The notes: generated from the letters alone by a model not told the origin. Counted from the first letter of the stretch, positions 7,789-16,697 are shown. The stretch is 64,000 nt of DNA from Pseudomonadota bacterium (GCA_023391335.1 JAEWBG010000076.1:67395-131394), one strand, 5' to 3'. Numbers and translations are program-made.

Positions 7789-9888
7789 ATGCCTCAGATT
7801 ATTAATACGAACGTTGCGTCGCTGAATGCGCAACGCAACCTCAACACCTCGCAGTCGCAGTTGGCGACTTCGCTGCAGCGCTTGTCTTCGGGCTTGCGCA
7901 TCAACAGCGCGAAGGACGACGCTGCAGGCCTCGCGATTTCCGAGCGATTCACCACGCAGATCCGCGGTTTGAACCAAGCCGTGCGTAATGCGAACGACGC
8001 GATTTCGCTGTCGCAGACGGCTGAAGGTGCGTTGGGCGAATACGGCAACATCCTGCAGCGCGTTCGCGAGCTGTCGGTTCAGTCTGCCAACGCCACGAAC
8101 TCTTCTTCTGACCGTGCGGCTCTGAACGGCGAAGCACAGCAGCTGTTGCAAGAGTTGAATCGCATCTCTACGCAGACGCAGTTTAACGGCCAGAACGTGC
8201 TCGACGGTTCGTTCAATGCGGCGCAGTTCCAGGTCGGCGCGAATGCGAACCAGACGATCTCTGTGTCAATTGGCAGCGCCGCGACGAGTGCGTTGGGTGC
8301 ATATCAGTACAACAACACCTCGAGCGCAGTTAGCGGCCAGGCGCTTGCGTCGGGCGATCTGACGATCAACGGCGTGAACGTCGGTACCTCTGTCAGCGGC
8401 AGCGCCGATGACATCGTGAAGTCGATCAACAGCGTCACAGGCCAGACCGGCGTGACTGCTTCTGCTACGTCTTCGATCGTGGCTGCCAACAGCCCGACCG
8501 GCAAGGTCGACTTGCAATCCGGGGATCTGGTCATCAACGGCGTCAACATCGGCGCGGTGACCGGTTCTTACGACGTTGCAACGCAGGGTGCCAGCATTGC
8601 TGCTGCCATCAACACTAAGACCGCCGCGACTGGCGTGTCCGCTTCTGCGAACGCGACGACAGGTGCAATCACCCTGTCATCCAGCGTCGGTAAGACGATC
8701 GCAATCACGACGAGCAACGGCACTGCAGGTGCTGCTCGCATCGAAAACGCCACTGGATTGGAGGTTTCTGCCAGCTCTACTCAGGCGACCAACTCGATCG
8801 CAGTGAACGGCACGAAATCGACCAACACGATTCAGGTCTCGACATTCGCCAGCGTCGCGGCTGCTGAAACTTTCTCAGTCGGCGGCCAAACATTCGAGTT
8901 CTACGCGAACGGTGGCAGCTACTCAGGCAGCAACATCGGTGTCGAACTCGGCACGGATGCGAACACGACAGCTGCCAACATCGCGACTGCGATCAGCGGA
9001 GCCAGCGGCTTGGACTTCACTGCGACAGCAGCGACGGACACCGTGACTCTGACGTCAACAGTCCTCGGTACTTACACGGCCAACCTCGCTGTGACGGACA
9101 GCACTGGCGGTTTGACTGGCGGCACAGCTACTGCGGGTACGGGCATCTCCGACGGCGACACAGTCACTCTCGGAGGCGTGACATACACGTTCAAGGCTGA
9201 TGGTACCAATACCGGCAACAACATCTCGTTGGATGTGGGAAGCGGTGGTACGACCACGACGTTGGCTGCAAGCATCGTGAGCCATATCACGAGCAACCAT
9301 TCAGCGAAGGCGACCAATATCACTGCCAGCAACGCCGGCGCGACGATCACGCTGACCTCGGATCTCCGCGGTACGCCTGGTAACGCGACGGTTGCTGCGA
9401 GCGGCACGGCTGTGGGCGCGGGTGAGTTGGTGGCGACAGCCAGCAACGCGAGCGATGGCGCCTACACTGCCAGCACGACCTACGGCACGATTTCTTTGAA
9501 TTCGAACGCCGCTTATCAGGTCGGTGGCAATAACCCAGGCAAAGCGGGCCTTTCAACCGCCTCTTCGACGCTGACTTCGATCTCCACGATCGACATCTCG
9601 TCGGTCGATGGTGCGAACAAGGCGATCAGCTTGGTTGACGGCGCTCTCGATCAGGTCTCGAAGATCCGCGCGGATCTGGGTGCGGTGCAGAACCGCTTCC
9701 AGTCGACGATCTCGAACCTGAGCGCGACGGCGGAAAACCTCTCGTCTGCACGTAGCCGAATTCAGGACGCAGACTTCGCGCAGGAAACTGCAGCGTTGAC
9801 CCGCGGCCAGATTCTGCAGCAGGCCGGTACGGCGATCTTGGCGCAAGCCAACTCGCTGCCACAGAACGTCCTCTCATTGCTCCGGTAA
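7789..9888 (+). CDS. fliC: FliC, flagellin
   Basis: Main filament subunit. The N-terminal D0/D1 helices (INTNVASLNAQRNLNTSQ, LATSLQRLSSGLRINSAKDD) and the C-terminal D1/D0 (ISNLSATAENLSSARSRI, ending LPQNVLSLLR) are canonical. At 699 residues it is long for a polar flagellin. The surplus is a Thr/Ser/Ala/Gly-rich middle with two flagellin-IN-like modules (from about residues 187 and 244, SGDL(T/V)INGVN(V/I)G) and two further related modules of about 90 residues (from about 358 and 454, VGGQTFEF and LGGVTYTF). It is served by its own sigma-28 promoter, a strong ribosome binding site and a downstream hairpin. The outer domains are probably surface-exposed. Confidence 0.97.
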   Translation: MPQIINTNVASLNAQRNLNTSQSQLATSLQRLSSGLRINSAKDDAAGLAISERFTTQIRGLNQAVRNANDAISLSQTAEGALGEYGNILQRVRELSVQSANATNSSSDRAALNGEAQQLLQELNRISTQTQFNGQNVLDGSFNAAQFQVGANANQTISVSIGSAATSALGAYQYNNTSSAVSGQALASGDLTINGVNVGTSVSGSADDIVKSINSVTGQTGVTASATSSIVAANSPTGKVDLQSGDLVINGVNIGAVTGSYDVATQGASIAAAINTKTAATGVSASANATTGAITLSSSVGKTIAITTSNGTAGAARIENATGLEVSASSTQATNSIAVNGTKSTNTIQVSTFASVAAAETFSVGGQTFEFYANGGSYSGSNIGVELGTDANTTAANIATAISGASGLDFTATAATDTVTLTSTVLGTYTANLAVTDSTGGLTGGTATAGTGISDGDTVTLGGVTYTFKADGTNTGNNISLDVGSGGTTTTLAASIVSHITSNHSAKATNITASNAGATITLTSDLRGTPGNATVAASGTAVGAGELVATASNASDGAYTASTTYGTISLNSNAAYQVGGNNPGKAGLSTASSTLTSISTIDISSVDGANKAISLVDGALDQVSKIRADLGAVQNRFQSTISNLSATAENLSSARSRIQDADFAQETAALTRGQILQQAGTAILAQANSLPQNVLSLLR

Positions 9889-9948
9889 TGAGTTGACGGG
9901 TATGTGACGCAATGATCCAGCTCTTCTCGAGCTCGATCGAAACGGGCG

Positions 9949-9970
9949 GTGAGGGTCGCAAGACCCTCAC
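9949..9970 (+). terminator. Hairpin after fliC, likely terminator
   Basis: Perfect 9-bp inverted repeat GTGAGGGTC / GACCCTCAC closed by the stable tetraloop GCAA, followed by a T-rich stretch that ends in TTTT at about 9983. It lies 61 bases after the fliC stop. The T tract is weak, so it may attenuate rather than stop transcription into flaG. Confidence 0.6.
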
Positions 9971-10036
9971 TGCTCGTCGTCGTTTTGGATTCTGGCTGCC
10001 AGGTGCGTTGCTACACGCGTCGGCAGGAGGTGTCCT

Positions 10037-10396
10037 GTGAGCAGCTGGGGACTGAGCACGGTGAAAATGCCCGCTTATCAGCCGGCGAAGCAGAATGCCG
10101 CGCCAGCCCAAGAGGCCGCGCCAGGCGCACCCGCGAAGCCGGCACCGAAGCCTCCGGTTGAGCAGGCAACGACGAGCGAAGCGGTCAAAGCCGCTGCTGA
10201 GCAAATCGCGTCGTACCTGAAGGATTCCAGCCGGGAATTGGAATTTCGCCTCGACGAAGGCAGTGGGCAAATGGTGGTGACCGTACGCGACGCCACCACG
10301 GGCGATGTCATTCGACAGATTCCGGGCGAAGAGGTCCTGCGGTTGGCACGCGTCTTGAAAGAAGGTTCAGCACTGCTCGCAGATGTAATGGTCTAA
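10037..10396 (+). CDS. flaG: FlaG family protein
   Basis: Small protein of the FlaG family, found next to flagellin in polar flagella, where it affects filament length. The C-terminal FlaG domain (LEFRLDEGSGQMVVTVRDATTGDVIRQIPGEEVLRLA) covers about residues 70-110; the N-terminal 45 residues are Pro/Ala-rich and low in complexity. The GTG start is supported by AGGAGG six to seven bases upstream. fliD starts 13 bases after its stop, so the two are probably co-transcribed. Confidence 0.9.
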   Translation: MSSWGLSTVKMPAYQPAKQNAAPAQEAAPGAPAKPAPKPPVEQATTSEAVKAAAEQIASYLKDSSRELEFRLDEGSGQMVVTVRDATTGDVIRQIPGEEVLRLARVLKEGSALLADVMV

Positions 10397-10409
10397 ACAA
10401 GAGACGACG

Positions 10410-11795
10410 ATGGCGACACTTCAATCGACAGGCATCGGATCCGGGCTCGACGTGAACGGGCTTGTCACGCAGCTCGTTAACGCCGAGAAGACGCCGAAGA
10501 CGCAACAGATCACGAAGCAGCAGACGACTGTTGCCACGCAGATTTCGGCGATGGGATCGCTTAAAGGAGCGTTGGGCGCCTTCCAATCGGTGCTTTCTCC
10601 GCTCAAGACACCCGATGCATTCAACGTGCGTTCGGCCACGTCATCCGATGACAAGGTATTCACCGCAACCGCCAGTTCGTCGGCGCCTGTCGGCACGTAC
10701 ACGGTTGAGGTCGTGCAGCTCGCGAAGGCGCAACAACTTGCGTCCGATCCCTTCGATAACAGCAAAGCCACGGTCGGAACCGGACTACTTACGATCGCCG
10801 TGGGTTCGAAGCACTTCACCGTCAACGTTGCAGACGACAAGTCCACGCTGGAAGGGATTCGCGATTCCATCAACCAAGCCAAGGACAACGTGGGCGTTCG
10901 TGCGGCGATCGTGCAGGCCGACGATGGTGCACACCTGATCCTGACCTCGAACGTCACGGGCGCGGACAACCAAATTAAGGTAACCGCCGCAGACGGCGAC
11001 GGCGGGCTTGCGAAACTGACCTATGACGCTGCTGGCGATACCTCGAACTACACCGAGCGCAGTCCGGCGCAGGACTCGGAAATCAAGATTGCTGGCTACG
11101 TTCATCACAGCGCGAAAAATGTGGTGACGGATGCGATCGATGGCGTGACGCTCACGCTATTGAAGGAAAGCGATCCGGATGCGGATCCCGTGAAGCTCAA
11201 TGTGGATGCGAACATCGATGCCGCCATTGCGCGCATCCAGAACTTCGTCTCGCAGTACAACGCTTTGGCTACGACTGTGAGCGGACTGCAGAGCTATGAC
11301 GCCAGTACTCAGAAGGCGGGCCCTTTGCTGGGCGATGCACTGTTGCGCAGTATCGATAGCGATTTGAAGGCCGGCCTGGTTAAGCCGGTTGAGGGTACGA
11401 GCGGCGCATATACGACGCTCGCGAGCCTTGGCATCACGACCAAAAAGGACGGCACCCTGGAGCTGGATGCAACCAAGTTGCGTACGGCTTTGACGAGCGA
11501 CTTCGACGGCGTCGGTCAGGTGTTCGGTTCCGAGAACGGCATTGCCGCGCGCCTCGACAAGTTGATCGCGCCGCGTCTTGCGAGCACAGGCGACATCGCC
11601 CTGCGCAACAAGTCACTGGACGACCGCTCGAAAGCGTTGACTAAGGATCTCGACACATTGAACGACCGCATGACGGCCCTGCAGCAGCGCTACATGAAGC
11701 AGTTCAGCGCGCTCGATTCGCTGTTATCGCAAATGCAGACTACCTCGAGCTATTTGAGTCAGCAGTTGGCGAATTTGCCGAAGATCGGCTCGTAA
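10410..11795 (+). CDS. fliD: FliD, filament cap protein
   Basis: Hook-associated protein 2, which caps the growing filament and folds incoming flagellin. The N-terminal motif (GSGLDVNGLVTQLVNAEKTP) and the C-terminal coiled coil (LNDRMTALQQRYMKQFSALDSLLSQMQ) are both present; 461 residues is normal. The stop codon lies in the GTAA tetraloop of a 6-bp hairpin (CGGCTC-GTAA-GAGCCG, 11786-11801), and a repeat element follows directly. fliS, encoding the flagellin chaperone, is next. Confidence 0.97.
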   Translation: MATLQSTGIGSGLDVNGLVTQLVNAEKTPKTQQITKQQTTVATQISAMGSLKGALGAFQSVLSPLKTPDAFNVRSATSSDDKVFTATASSSAPVGTYTVEVVQLAKAQQLASDPFDNSKATVGTGLLTIAVGSKHFTVNVADDKSTLEGIRDSINQAKDNVGVRAAIVQADDGAHLILTSNVTGADNQIKVTAADGDGGLAKLTYDAAGDTSNYTERSPAQDSEIKIAGYVHHSAKNVVTDAIDGVTLTLLKESDPDADPVKLNVDANIDAAIARIQNFVSQYNALATTVSGLQSYDASTQKAGPLLGDALLRSIDSDLKAGLVKPVEGTSGAYTTLASLGITTKKDGTLELDATKLRTALTSDFDGVGQVFGSENGIAARLDKLIAPRLASTGDIALRNKSLDDRSKALTKDLDTLNDRMTALQQRYMKQFSALDSLLSQMQTTSSYLSQQLANLPKIGS

Positions 11796-11801
11796 GAGCC
11801 G
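11786..11801 (+). other. Hairpin carrying the fliD stop codon
   Basis: CGGCTC-GTAA-GAGCCG. The TAA stop is bases 2-4 of a GNRA-type tetraloop. No T tract follows, so it is not a standard intrinsic terminator. One of about nine hairpins in this window that include or touch a stop codon. Confidence 0.7.
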
Positions 11802-11802
11802 T

Positions 11803-11918
11803 CGTGAGAAGTAAAAAAAGTGAGTGCGTGAGAATCGTAGGTCAGTGTTATCGCACTACGCCAATTGCCATCGCTCCCGTGCGCATTTCACCTCTCACTG
11901 TCTCACTTTCTCACGATT
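11803..11918. repeat. Heptamer-arm spacer element, fliD-fliS
   Basis: Left arm 11803-11840 (CGTGAGAAGT, AGTGAGTGCGTGAGA) pairs with right arm 11888-11918 (TCTCACTGTCTCACTTTCTCACGA, in part). The loop is about 50 bp; the remaining 65 bp to fliS hold no repeat. Confidence 0.8.
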
Positions 11919-11985
11919 TGTGGCCTCAAGTCCTGCCCCTCCACGCCGCTAAATCCTTCAGGTAGTTCACTTGTCGGAGCTTGAA

Positions 11986-12399
11986 ATGGCCGCTTCTCCC
12001 TACGCAGCAAAGATCGCCGCTTACAGCAGCGCTTCTGCGCACGGTGGCGTTGCTGCAGCCGATCCTCACAAGCTCACGCTGATGTTGATGGACGGGGCAC
12101 TCGAGCGAATCGCCACGGCGCGCGGTTGTATCGAACGTAATGAGACGTCCGAAAAGGCGAAGCTGTTAAATCGTGCGGTCAGCATCATCGGCGAATTACG
12201 CAATAGTTTGGACATGAGCAAGGGCGGAGCGATTGCTACGAACCTCGGCGAACTGTACGACTACATGTGCCGCCAGCTCCTGAAAGCAAACGTCGAGAAC
12301 AAAGCGCAGCCTCTCGAACACGTCACCACGCTTCTGCGCGACATTCGCGATGCGTGGGCCTCCATTCCCGCTGACGCGCGCGCGCGTCCGGCAGGTTGA
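11986..12399 (+). CDS. fliS: FliS, flagellin export chaperone
   Basis: Cytosolic chaperone that holds the flagellin C-terminus before export. The four-helix FliS pattern is clear: ADPHKLTLMLMDGALERIATARG, then LRNSLDMSKGG and LYDYMCRQLLKAN. I place the start at ATG 11986, preceded by GGAG six bases upstream; an in-frame TTG at 11971 would add five residues. The stop overlaps the start region of the fliT-like gene, so the two are translationally coupled. Confidence 0.94.
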   Translation: MAASPYAAKIAAYSSASAHGGVAAADPHKLTLMLMDGALERIATARGCIERNETSEKAKLLNRAVSIIGELRNSLDMSKGGAIATNLGELYDYMCRQLLKANVENKAQPLEHVTTLLRDIRDAWASIPADARARPAG

Positions 12400-12401
12400 T
12401 C

Positions 12402-12728
12402 ATGAGTTCGCCGATTGCCGATGGAGTGATGGCCGCGACGCACAAGCTGGTGCAGCAGGCGATGAGCGGAAACTGGGCGGACGTTCCGAAGACGGTCAAT
12501 GAGCGCCGCGCATTGCTGGATCAGCTCAGCGCGTCGGCCTCGCCTCAAGATTTTCAATGGCTGACCGCGTTACGACAGGCGATGGCCGAATCGGACGCCG
12601 TCGTGGCCAAGATGAATCCTGAAATGAAGCTCGAAGCACCGGCGTCCGTACAGGACCCGATGGCGGGTTCTGTGCCTTCGAGTAACGTTGTCGACGATGT
12701 CATGGACATGATCAAAGGGAGTAGGTGA
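12402..12728 (+). CDS. FliT-like flagellar chaperone
   Basis: Short helical protein (109 residues) directly after fliS, the normal place of fliT, which encodes the FliD chaperone. The sequence itself is weakly conserved: an N-terminal helical part (MAATHKLVQQAMSGNWADVPKTVNERRALLDQL) resembles FliT proteins of Xanthomonas and Pseudomonas, while the C-terminal 40 residues are variable. The assignment rests mainly on position and helical character. A TTG at 12396 inside the fliS stop is an alternative start. Confidence 0.75.
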   Translation: MSSPIADGVMAATHKLVQQAMSGNWADVPKTVNERRALLDQLSASASPQDFQWLTALRQAMAESDAVVAKMNPEMKLEAPASVQDPMAGSVPSSNVVDDVMDMIKGSR

Positions 12729-12733
12729 ATGGG

Positions 12734-12798
12734 CCGTGAGTGACGAGTTCGCGCATGCGCTCTGACTCGTGACCCGTGACCCGTGACCCGTGACCACC
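12734..12798. repeat. Heptamer-arm spacer element, fliT-like to PilZ-like
   Basis: Short left arm 12734-12749 (GTGAGTGACGAGT) and right arm 12763-12795 of four CCGTGAC units. The right arm runs to the start of the next gene; one unit even supplies an in-frame GTG at 12790. Confidence 0.8.
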
Positions 12799-13365
12799 AT
12801 GTATGAAGGCATAGACACAGTCGTTCTCTACGAAGAACTCGCCTACGAAGACGTGTTGCCCGTGGCATGGCGGCGTCTTCCCGAGCCTGTGGATCCGGCA
12901 TTGATAGGTAGTTACACGGACCGCAACCTACGGGTGCTCCAAGCGCTGTCGGCACTGGAAGAGCATGGCCCTGCAGAGAAGACCGACGAGAATTCTCCTT
13001 ACAGCGCCGAGATCCTGCGGCTCGATCTCAAGATCAACTTGCTCCTCGACATGATGGGCGCGCTGCTGACCTCCAGCCAACCACGGCCGAAGACTGCAGC
13101 GATCCGCTTCAATGCCCTGGGTGGCGTATGGCAAGCGGCTGCGCCATTCCCTGAGATGGGCGCACAAGGCGTGCTCGAGATCTATCTTCGCAACTGCATC
13201 GCCGAGCCGCTACGCATGGCGGGTCGTGTCACAAGTGTTGGCCCGGATGGCCGTGTCAAATTCCGCTTTTTCCCACCCGGCGAGCATGTCGCCGATCTCC
13301 TCGAAAAGCTCGCGTTCCGCAAACACCGGCGGCAAGTGGCTGGCGCTCGGCATCCGAAGAAGTAG
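12799..13365 (+). CDS. PilZ-like domain protein
   Basis: Protein of 188 residues with a helical N-terminal half (two helices around DRNLRVLQALSALEEHG and LRLDLKINLLLDMMGALL) and a C-terminal PilZ-like beta barrel (IRFNALGGVWQAAAPFPEMGAQGVLEIYLRN, in part). The usual c-di-GMP ligands of PilZ (RxxxR before the barrel, D/NxSxxG in it) are not evident, so it may not bind the nucleotide. A similar protein follows fliT in Xanthomonas-type flagellar clusters, which suggests a regulatory or assembly role. Start chosen at ATG 12799 rather than the repeat-derived GTG at 12790; neither has a ribosome binding site. Confidence 0.75.
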   Translation: MYEGIDTVVLYEELAYEDVLPVAWRRLPEPVDPALIGSYTDRNLRVLQALSALEEHGPAEKTDENSPYSAEILRLDLKINLLLDMMGALLTSSQPRPKTAAIRFNALGGVWQAAAPFPEMGAQGVLEIYLRNCIAEPLRMAGRVTSVGPDGRVKFRFFPPGEHVADLLEKLAFRKHRRQVAGARHPKK

Positions 13366-13386
13366 TGCGCACGCATAACGTGCGCA
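13366..13386 (+). other. Hairpin directly after the PilZ-like stop codon
   Basis: TGCGCACG-CATAA-CGTGCGCA, an 8-bp perfect stem that starts on the base after the TAG stop. No T tract follows. Confidence 0.65.
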
Positions 13387-13470
13387 GTGAAGCGTGAAAC
13401 GTGAGGTGGTGAGGCGCGTAGCTCACTGCTGACTTACACGTCTCACGTACTCACGTCTCACTTCCTCACC
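13386..13470. repeat. Heptamer-arm spacer element, PilZ-like to fleQ
   Basis: Left arm 13386-13414 (GTGAAGCGTGAAACGTGAGG) and right arm 13434-13470 (CACGTCTCACGTACTCACG). The loop is only about 20 bp. Confidence 0.8.
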
Positions 13471-13881
13471 AGCGTCAGTAACGAGATGCATTTGGGCATT
13501 CACCCATGATTGATGTTCTAGCTTTGTCGGTCGCGCCGGCTGCTGCGTTGTTGATCTCCGTGCCCTCCGTGTTCTCCGTGTGAAATTCTTTTTCTAAGCG
13601 TCAGCACCTCTTCCTTCTTACGTCAATTTTGCGCACGTGAACTTTCGTCCAGACGATGTGTGCTCCATGCACGTCTCGGTTTCCCGAAGTTTTTGCTCGT
13701 TACAGTGAGTGAGCGATGAGTGCTTCCCTTAAGCGTGCGCCAAATTTCTGGCAGTACATCACGAACGAACGGCGTTAGGGGTCAGCCTGATAGTGAGCGC
13801 TTGATTCGCGCACAGAATAGCCCTCAACACGGAAACGTCCTGACACGTGTTGGAACACTTCGAAAACAAAGAGGCTGACGA
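13471..13881 (+). other. fleQ upstream region
   Basis: Spacer of about 410 bp expected to hold the fleQ promoter; I cannot pick a convincing one. It includes a fragment of a 9-bp repeat (CCGTGTTCTCCGTGTG near 13568) that belongs to the same family as the CACGGAG units at 43908-44025. A usable ribosome binding site (AGAGG) precedes the fleQ ATG. No coding gene is supported here. Confidence 0.5.
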
Positions 13882-15408
13882 ATGAATCTCAGTGACACGG
13901 TTCGCTCACGCGCACTCGCGGTACAGCAAGCAGTTGTATACGACGTGGATGTGGAGCGAGCGCAGAAAGTAGCGAACGTACTGCGATCGCTCTCTCTGGA
14001 GCCGCTGTTGATCGATCACTCCGCGCTGATGCGCGCCGTGATTCAAACGCCCACCACGCCGCCGGCGCTCTTGATCGGCGATGTGATCGACTGCGATTGG
14101 GTGGAACTCGGAGCCGCGCTGCGCGAACAGCTCAGCGATGTGCCGGTCGTCGCATACGGGTCGAATGTGATTGCGGACCGTTTGATCGAGACCGTTGGTG
14201 CGGCGCGAGTGCGCAGGCTCAGCTTCCCGTTCAAAGAAGGAGTGCTCGCTGCCGCTTTACGCGTGCCGGCACAGGCGGCCCTGGCCGAAGCCCGCGAAGT
14301 CGCGATGCCGACCGGCGCTTCGAGCGCTATTCGCGACGTCACGCAGTTGATTCGCCAGGTCGCGGCGCACGATTCCAGCGTCTTGATCCTCGGCGAGTCC
14401 GGCACGGGCAAAGAACTCGCCGCACGCGCGATTCACGAGGCCAGTCCTCGTCGTCAGCGTCCGTTCGTCGCGATCAACTGCGGCGCGATCCCCGCTGAGT
14501 TGATGGAAAGCGAGCTGTTCGGGCACGAGAAGGGGGCGTTCACGGGCGCAATCTCGGCGCGTAAAGGCCGATTCGAAATCGCCGAAGGCGGCACGCTCTT
14601 CTTGGATGAGATCGGCGACATGAGCCTGCCGATGCAGGTGAAGCTGCTGCGGGTGCTGCAAGAGCGCGTATTCGAACGGGTCGGTAATCACACTCCGATC
14701 CGCTGCAATGTGCGCATCATCGCTGCGACTCACCGCAATCTCGAAGATGCGATCGCTCGTGGGGCATTCCGCGAGGATTTGTTCTATCGCTTGAACGTAT
14801 TTCCCATCGAAATGCCGTCGCTGCGTTCGCGCATCGATGATTTGCCGATGCTCGTCAAAGATTTCTGTGCGCGCAACGCCGTGGAAGGGCGGGGCAAGAT
14901 CGAACTCGCTCCCCGAGTATTGAAGCTACTGAGCCGCTATCCCTGGCCCGGCAACGTGCGGGAACTCGGCAACTTGATCGAAAGACTCTCGATTCTCTGT
15001 CCCAATCGGCGCGTGGACATCGTGGATCTGCCCGCGAAGTATCGGCCTGCAGAGTTGGTGGAAGAGATCACAGCGGAAGATGGATCGGACGCGGTCATCG
15101 AGTCGGCACTGCCGGACTTCGAAGAAGAAAGCGAGAGCGATGCCATGCTCGAGCTCGAAGATCGCGAGGTGATGACACTCCTGAGTGAGCCAGACTCGCA
15201 AGATCTGCTAGTCCAATTGCCGCCTGAGGGTTTGGACCTGCGCGACCACTTGTTCACGATCGAACGCAACCTCATTCAACAAGCCTTGAGCCGCGCCGGC
15301 GGCACCGTGGCTCACGCTGCTCGACTGCTGAAGCTGCGTCGCACGACGCTCGTCGAGAAGCTCCGCAAGTTCCAGATGCTCAACGAGACGGCGGCGACGG
15401 AAGTTTGA
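13882..15408 (+). CDS. fleQ: FleQ-type sigma-54 activator, flagellar master regulator
   Basis: Enhancer-binding protein expected to switch on the sigma-54 flagellar promoters seen at the fleR-like gene, fliL and flhA. Residues 1-140 form a degenerate receiver-like FleQ domain. The AAA+ domain carries Walker A (GESGTGKE, from residue 171), the sigma-54 contact loop GAFTGA (218-223), Walker B (GGTLFLDEIGDM) and an arginine-finger region. The last 40 residues are a Fis-type helix-turn-helix (AGGTVAHAARLLKLRRTTLVEKLRKF). Length 508 is close to Pseudomonas FleQ (490). In that family c-di-GMP binding inhibits the ATPase and FlhG/FleN acts as co-regulator; the fleN homologue lies in this cluster. 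Confidence 0.94.
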   Translation: MNLSDTVRSRALAVQQAVVYDVDVERAQKVANVLRSLSLEPLLIDHSALMRAVIQTPTTPPALLIGDVIDCDWVELGAALREQLSDVPVVAYGSNVIADRLIETVGAARVRRLSFPFKEGVLAAALRVPAQAALAEAREVAMPTGASSAIRDVTQLIRQVAAHDSSVLILGESGTGKELAARAIHEASPRRQRPFVAINCGAIPAELMESELFGHEKGAFTGAISARKGRFEIAEGGTLFLDEIGDMSLPMQVKLLRVLQERVFERVGNHTPIRCNVRIIAATHRNLEDAIARGAFREDLFYRLNVFPIEMPSLRSRIDDLPMLVKDFCARNAVEGRGKIELAPRVLKLLSRYPWPGNVRELGNLIERLSILCPNRRVDIVDLPAKYRPAELVEEITAEDGSDAVIESALPDFEEESESDAMLELEDREVMTLLSEPDSQDLLVQLPPEGLDLRDHLFTIERNLIQQALSRAGGTVAHAARLLKLRRTTLVEKLRKFQMLNETAATEV

Positions 15409-15507
15409 CGAGATCTTGCCGCTCGCGGAACTCCGTCACACTCCTCATGCCAGCCATCTGTGACATGAGCAGCAACTTCGCAGCATCCCGGCAAGCTTCT
15501 GCCGCCC

Positions 15508-15523
15508 TGGAACAGAACTTGCT
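15508..15523 (+). promoter_or_regulatory. Sigma-54 promoter before the fleR-like gene
   Basis: TGGAACAGAACTTGCT has the invariant GG and GC of the -24/-12 promoter (TGGCACG-N4-TTGCW) at the right spacing. It lies 56 bp before the start codon, in the only spacer of this area without a repeat element. It fits a FleQ-driven second-tier regulator. Confidence 0.75.
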
Positions 15524-15578
15524 CTTACCCATGCAACGTTGTTAGCGCCGCGAGTTCGGCATCTACGAAACGGCAAGC

Positions 15579-16679
15579 ATGAACGCATCCGCATATAAAA
15601 CTTTCGAGCAGACTGAGACGGCAATGTCTCAGGACGGCTCGTTGCGGCCAGCCGATGTGCTCGCCGCGGACGGCGATATGGTCGCCGTGGCGGATGTATC
15701 GCGAAGGTTGGCGGATCTCGCTCGCCGAGTGGCACAAAGCGATTGCACCGTCCTCATCGCCGGCGAATCCGGTACCGGAAAGGAAATTCTGGCGCGCTTC
15801 ATTCACCGAAATTCTTCGCGCGCTGCGAAACCCTTTGTCGCGCTGAACTGCGCGGCAATCCCCGAGAACATGCTGGAAGCGATCCTCTTCGGCTACGAGC
15901 GCGGCGCGTTCACTGGCGCACACGCCAGTCATCCGGGCAAGTTCGAACAAGCGCAAGGTGGCACGCTGTTATTGGATGAAGTGACCGAGATGCCCCTCGG
16001 CCTGCAGGCGAAGTTGCTGCGTGTGTTGCAGGAACGCGAAGTGGAGCGGCTCGGCGGTCGCATGCCGATCGCGTTGGATGTGCGCGTGCTCGCAACGACC
16101 AATCGCAATCTCCGCGGCGAAGTCGCAGAAGGGCGCTTCCGTGAAGACCTCTACTATCGATTGAACGTGTTTCCCCTGGCCACGGCGCCGCTGCGCGAAC
16201 GCCGCGATGACGTGTTGCCCCTGGCAATGCGATTGTTAACGTCGCGATGCCGTCCAGGCGAGCGCATCCCGGCCGTCAGCGCCGATGCTGCGCATCTGTT
16301 GCTGACTTACCCCTGGCCCGGCAACGTCCGCGAGTTGGACAACGTCATGCAGCGCGCTGTGATCCTCGCGAACGGCCCGGTCATTGATCGCTCGCACATC
16401 CAGCTCGAAATGATTTCTCCTGAGTCCTGGAGCTCTGCAAAGTCGGCCGCACCGTCGAGCGCGCGCGATGCGACTGCTCACGCGGCGCGTTCCGCCGAAG
16501 AGGCCGGCAGCCTGTCGAGCTCACTCGATTTAGCCGAGCGCGATCTGATCCTCGAAGCATTGAAGTCGGACAACGGCAACCGCCAAGCCGCTGCGAAGCG
16601 CCTCGGCATCAGCCCTCGCACCCTGCGATACAAATTGCAGCGGTTGAGAGAGGCGGGGGTGGACGTTCCCAGTGCTTAG
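15579..16679 (+). CDS. FleR/FlrC-like sigma-54 activator lacking a receiver domain
   Basis: Second enhancer-binding protein of the cluster, in the place held by fleR in Pseudomonas. It has Walker A (GESGTGKE) already at residue 62, an intact GAFTGA loop, Walker B (GGTLLLDEVTEM) and a C-terminal Fis-type helix-turn-helix (GNRQAAAKRLGISPRTLRYKLQRL, in part). The roughly 120-residue receiver of FleR/FlrC is missing and no fleS kinase gene is adjacent, so it is probably not controlled by phosphorylation. It should activate class III genes. Its stop codon sits in a perfect 9-bp inverted repeat. Confidence 0.85.
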   Translation: MNASAYKTFEQTETAMSQDGSLRPADVLAADGDMVAVADVSRRLADLARRVAQSDCTVLIAGESGTGKEILARFIHRNSSRAAKPFVALNCAAIPENMLEAILFGYERGAFTGAHASHPGKFEQAQGGTLLLDEVTEMPLGLQAKLLRVLQEREVERLGGRMPIALDVRVLATTNRNLRGEVAEGRFREDLYYRLNVFPLATAPLRERRDDVLPLAMRLLTSRCRPGERIPAVSADAAHLLLTYPWPGNVRELDNVMQRAVILANGPVIDRSHIQLEMISPESWSSAKSAAPSSARDATAHAARSAEEAGSLSSSLDLAERDLILEALKSDNGNRQAAAKRLGISPRTLRYKLQRLREAGVDVPSA

Positions 16680-16694
16680 CGCAGCGCGCTAAGC
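16674..16694 (+). other. Hairpin carrying the fleR-like stop codon
   Basis: GCTTAGCGC-AGC-GCGCTAAGC, a perfect 9-bp stem containing the TAG stop at 16677-16679. No T tract. Confidence 0.75.
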
Positions 16695-16697
16695 AGT

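Noticed and set aside
9990..10016. Possible sigma-54 site TGGCTGCCAGGTGCGTTGC before flaG
   Set aside because: The distance between GG and GC does not fit the fixed -24/-12 spacing in any register.
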